Shown: positions 5,545 through 6,040 of the stretch, piece by piece
How the letters are laid out: each line of letters starts with the position of its first letter
How positions within the stretch are numbered: position 1 is the stretch's first letter
Source: an uncultured Actinomycetes bacterium
GTDB taxonomy: Bacteria > Actinomycetota > Thermoleophilia > Miltoncostaeales > Miltoncostaeaceae
Reading direction: 5' to 3'
Length of the DNA: 6,040 nt
Assembly: GCA_903866425.1 (NCBI GenBank)
Contig: CAIPNN010000229.1
Location: 1-6,040 of the forward strand
The notes under the pieces: generated by a model
Told to the model about the DNA's origin: nothing
Seen by the model: the letters and a program-made list of their open reading frames with translations, nothing else
Database searches by the model: none
Translations under genes and position numbers: made by a program

Positions 5545-5573
5545 TTGATATGAAACGGCTCATGTTTCATGAT
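5545..5573 (+). promoter_or_regulatory. Candidate dnaK promoter, TTGATA-N17-CATGAT
   Basis: TTGATA (5545-5550) matches the -35 consensus at five of six positions. CATGAT (5568-5573) matches the -10 consensus at four of six, with an optimal 17-bp spacer. Initiation near 5580 gives a leader of about 50 nt ending in the AGGAGG ribosome binding site. It is the best housekeeping-type promoter in the window by sequence. Confidence 0.55.
5550..5570. promoter_or_regulatory. 7-N7-7 inverted repeat, candidate heat-shock operator of dnaK
   Basis: ATGAAAC (5550-5556) and GTTTCAT (5564-5570) are perfect inverted arms with a 7-bp spacer. They fill the region between the -35 and -10 hexamers and overlap an end of each, the classic position for a repressor. 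The 7-7-7 spacing equals that of the HAIR element bound by HspR (CTTGAGT-N7-ACTCAAG), but the arms differ, and they do not fit CIRCE. A further half-site, GTTTCGT, lies at 5526-5532. The regulator is unknown. Confidence 0.55.
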
Positions 5574-5611
5574 GCACCTCGTATTCATTCCAGTTCAGGC
5601 ACATCAGCCAC

Positions 5612-5617
5612 AGGAGG
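5612..5617 (+). promoter_or_regulatory. Ribosome binding site of dnaK
   Basis: AGGAGG stands 11 bases before the ATG at 5629. The spacing is slightly long, but the match is complete. A second, shorter AGG (5619-5621) lies 7 bases from the start. Together they support the ATG at 5629. Confidence 0.7.
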
Positions 5618-5628
5618 CAGGAACTCAG

Positions 5629-6040
5629 ATGGGCAAGACGATCGGCATCGATCTCGGTACCACCAACTCGGCAATGGCCGTCCTTACGGGCGGCGAGCCC
5701 GAGGTCATTCCCAACGCGGAGGGCGGTCGCACCACGCCGTCGGTTGTCGCGTTCACCTCAGGCGGGGAGCGTCTCGTCGGCGCCGTCGCGCGCCGTCAGG
5801 CCGTGACCAACCCGCAGAACACCATCTTCAGCGTCAAGCGCTTCATGGGTCGTAACTTCAACGAGGTCAACGAAGAGATGACCATCGTGCCCTACGAGGT
5901 CGTCCCCGGTTCCAGCGGCGACGTGCGCATCAAGGCAGGTGACAAGGAGTGGTCGCCGCCGGAGATCAGCGCGATGATCCTGCAGAAGCTGAAGGCAGAC
6001 GCCGAGGCGTACCTCGGTGAAGAGGTCGATGGCGCGGTCA
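5629..6040 (+). CDS. dnaK: Chaperone protein DnaK (Hsp70), N-terminal part
   Basis: The first 137 codons of DnaK are present and the gene continues past the window end; a full protein is usually about 600-640 residues. DnaK is the cytoplasmic ATP-dependent Hsp70 chaperone that works with DnaJ and GrpE. The visible part is the start of the nucleotide-binding domain: phosphate loop IGIDLGTTNS (5-14), NAEGGRTTPSVVAF (29-42), GAVARRQAVTNPQNTIFSVKRFMG (51-74) and the helix SPPEISAMILQKLKADAEAYLG (109-130). Residues 75-108 (NFNEVNEEM...SSGDVRIKAGDKEW) resemble the Thermoleophilia-type DnaK insert more than that of mycobacteria. The ATG at 5629 is fixed by AGGAGG and by the usual M-x-K-x-IGIDLG beginning. 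A candidate promoter and operator lie 55-85 bp upstream. In many actinobacteria grpE, dnaJ and hspR follow, but that region is not visible here. Confidence 0.98.
   Translation, partial: MGKTIGIDLGTTNSAMAVLTGGEPEVIPNAEGGRTTPSVVAFTSGGERLVGAVARRQAVTNPQNTIFSVKRFMGRNFNEVNEEMTIVPYEVVPGSSGDVRIKAGDKEWSPPEISAMILQKLKADAEAYLGEEVDGAV

Noticed and set aside
5270..5563. Minus-strand open frame of 97 codons in the bioY-dnaK gap
   Set aside because: It runs through the terminator, the palindrome and the dnaK promoter, so its codons reflect those structures. No ribosome binding site or domain is seen.
5470..5628. Classic CIRCE element upstream of dnaK
   Set aside because: I looked for TTAGCACTC-N9-GAGTGCTAA and close variants and found none. 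The only palindrome is the ATGAAAC repeat.
5550..5855. Open frame of 101 codons beginning in the dnaK leader
   Set aside because: It begins inside the dnaK promoter spacer, overlaps dnaK in another frame, and has an Arg/Gly/His-rich shadow translation.

Overview
This is a G+C-rich bacterial window, most likely from an actinobacterium. The best lineage clue is the start of DnaK, which reads like DnaK of the class Thermoleophilia (Solirubrobacterales and relatives). The small secreted protein with a late Cys pair and a QIANNAVTPAKLA-type segment is also a style I associate with that class. Both placements come from remembered family appearance and not from a database search.

Layout. Positions 1-741 (+) hold the 3' part or whole of an acidic, Ala-rich protein of unknown function. 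It converges on a minus-strand pair running from 3096 down to 738: a methylenetetrahydrofolate reductase (MetF family) followed after 4 bp by a Tat-signal FAD amine oxidase. Diverging from metF across a 150-bp gap is a small secreted protein (3247-3888, +), which converges on a PhoU-family protein (4535-3885, -). Divergent from phoU is BioY, the substrate-binding membrane subunit of an ECF biotin transporter (4617-5273, +). It ends at a strong intrinsic terminator (5300-5339). A 121-bp element with perfect 30-bp inverted arms follows (5349-5469), then a dnaK promoter and dnaK itself from 5629, cut by the window end.

The genes are mostly housekeeping: one-carbon metabolism, phosphate signalling, biotin uptake and protein folding. 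They do not form one pathway. The interest lies in the non-coding DNA. There is a perfect 10-bp inverted repeat flanking the bioY -10 box. A 7-N7-7 inverted repeat fills the spacer of the dnaK promoter but matches neither the CIRCE nor the HAIR consensus. The long perfect palindrome lies between bioY and dnaK. Both minus-strand transcription units appear to have leaderless starts, and both convergent gene pairs share a CTAG that provides the stop codon on each strand. I saw no CRISPR array, tRNA, rRNA, transposase or phage gene, and no convincing multigene novel system.
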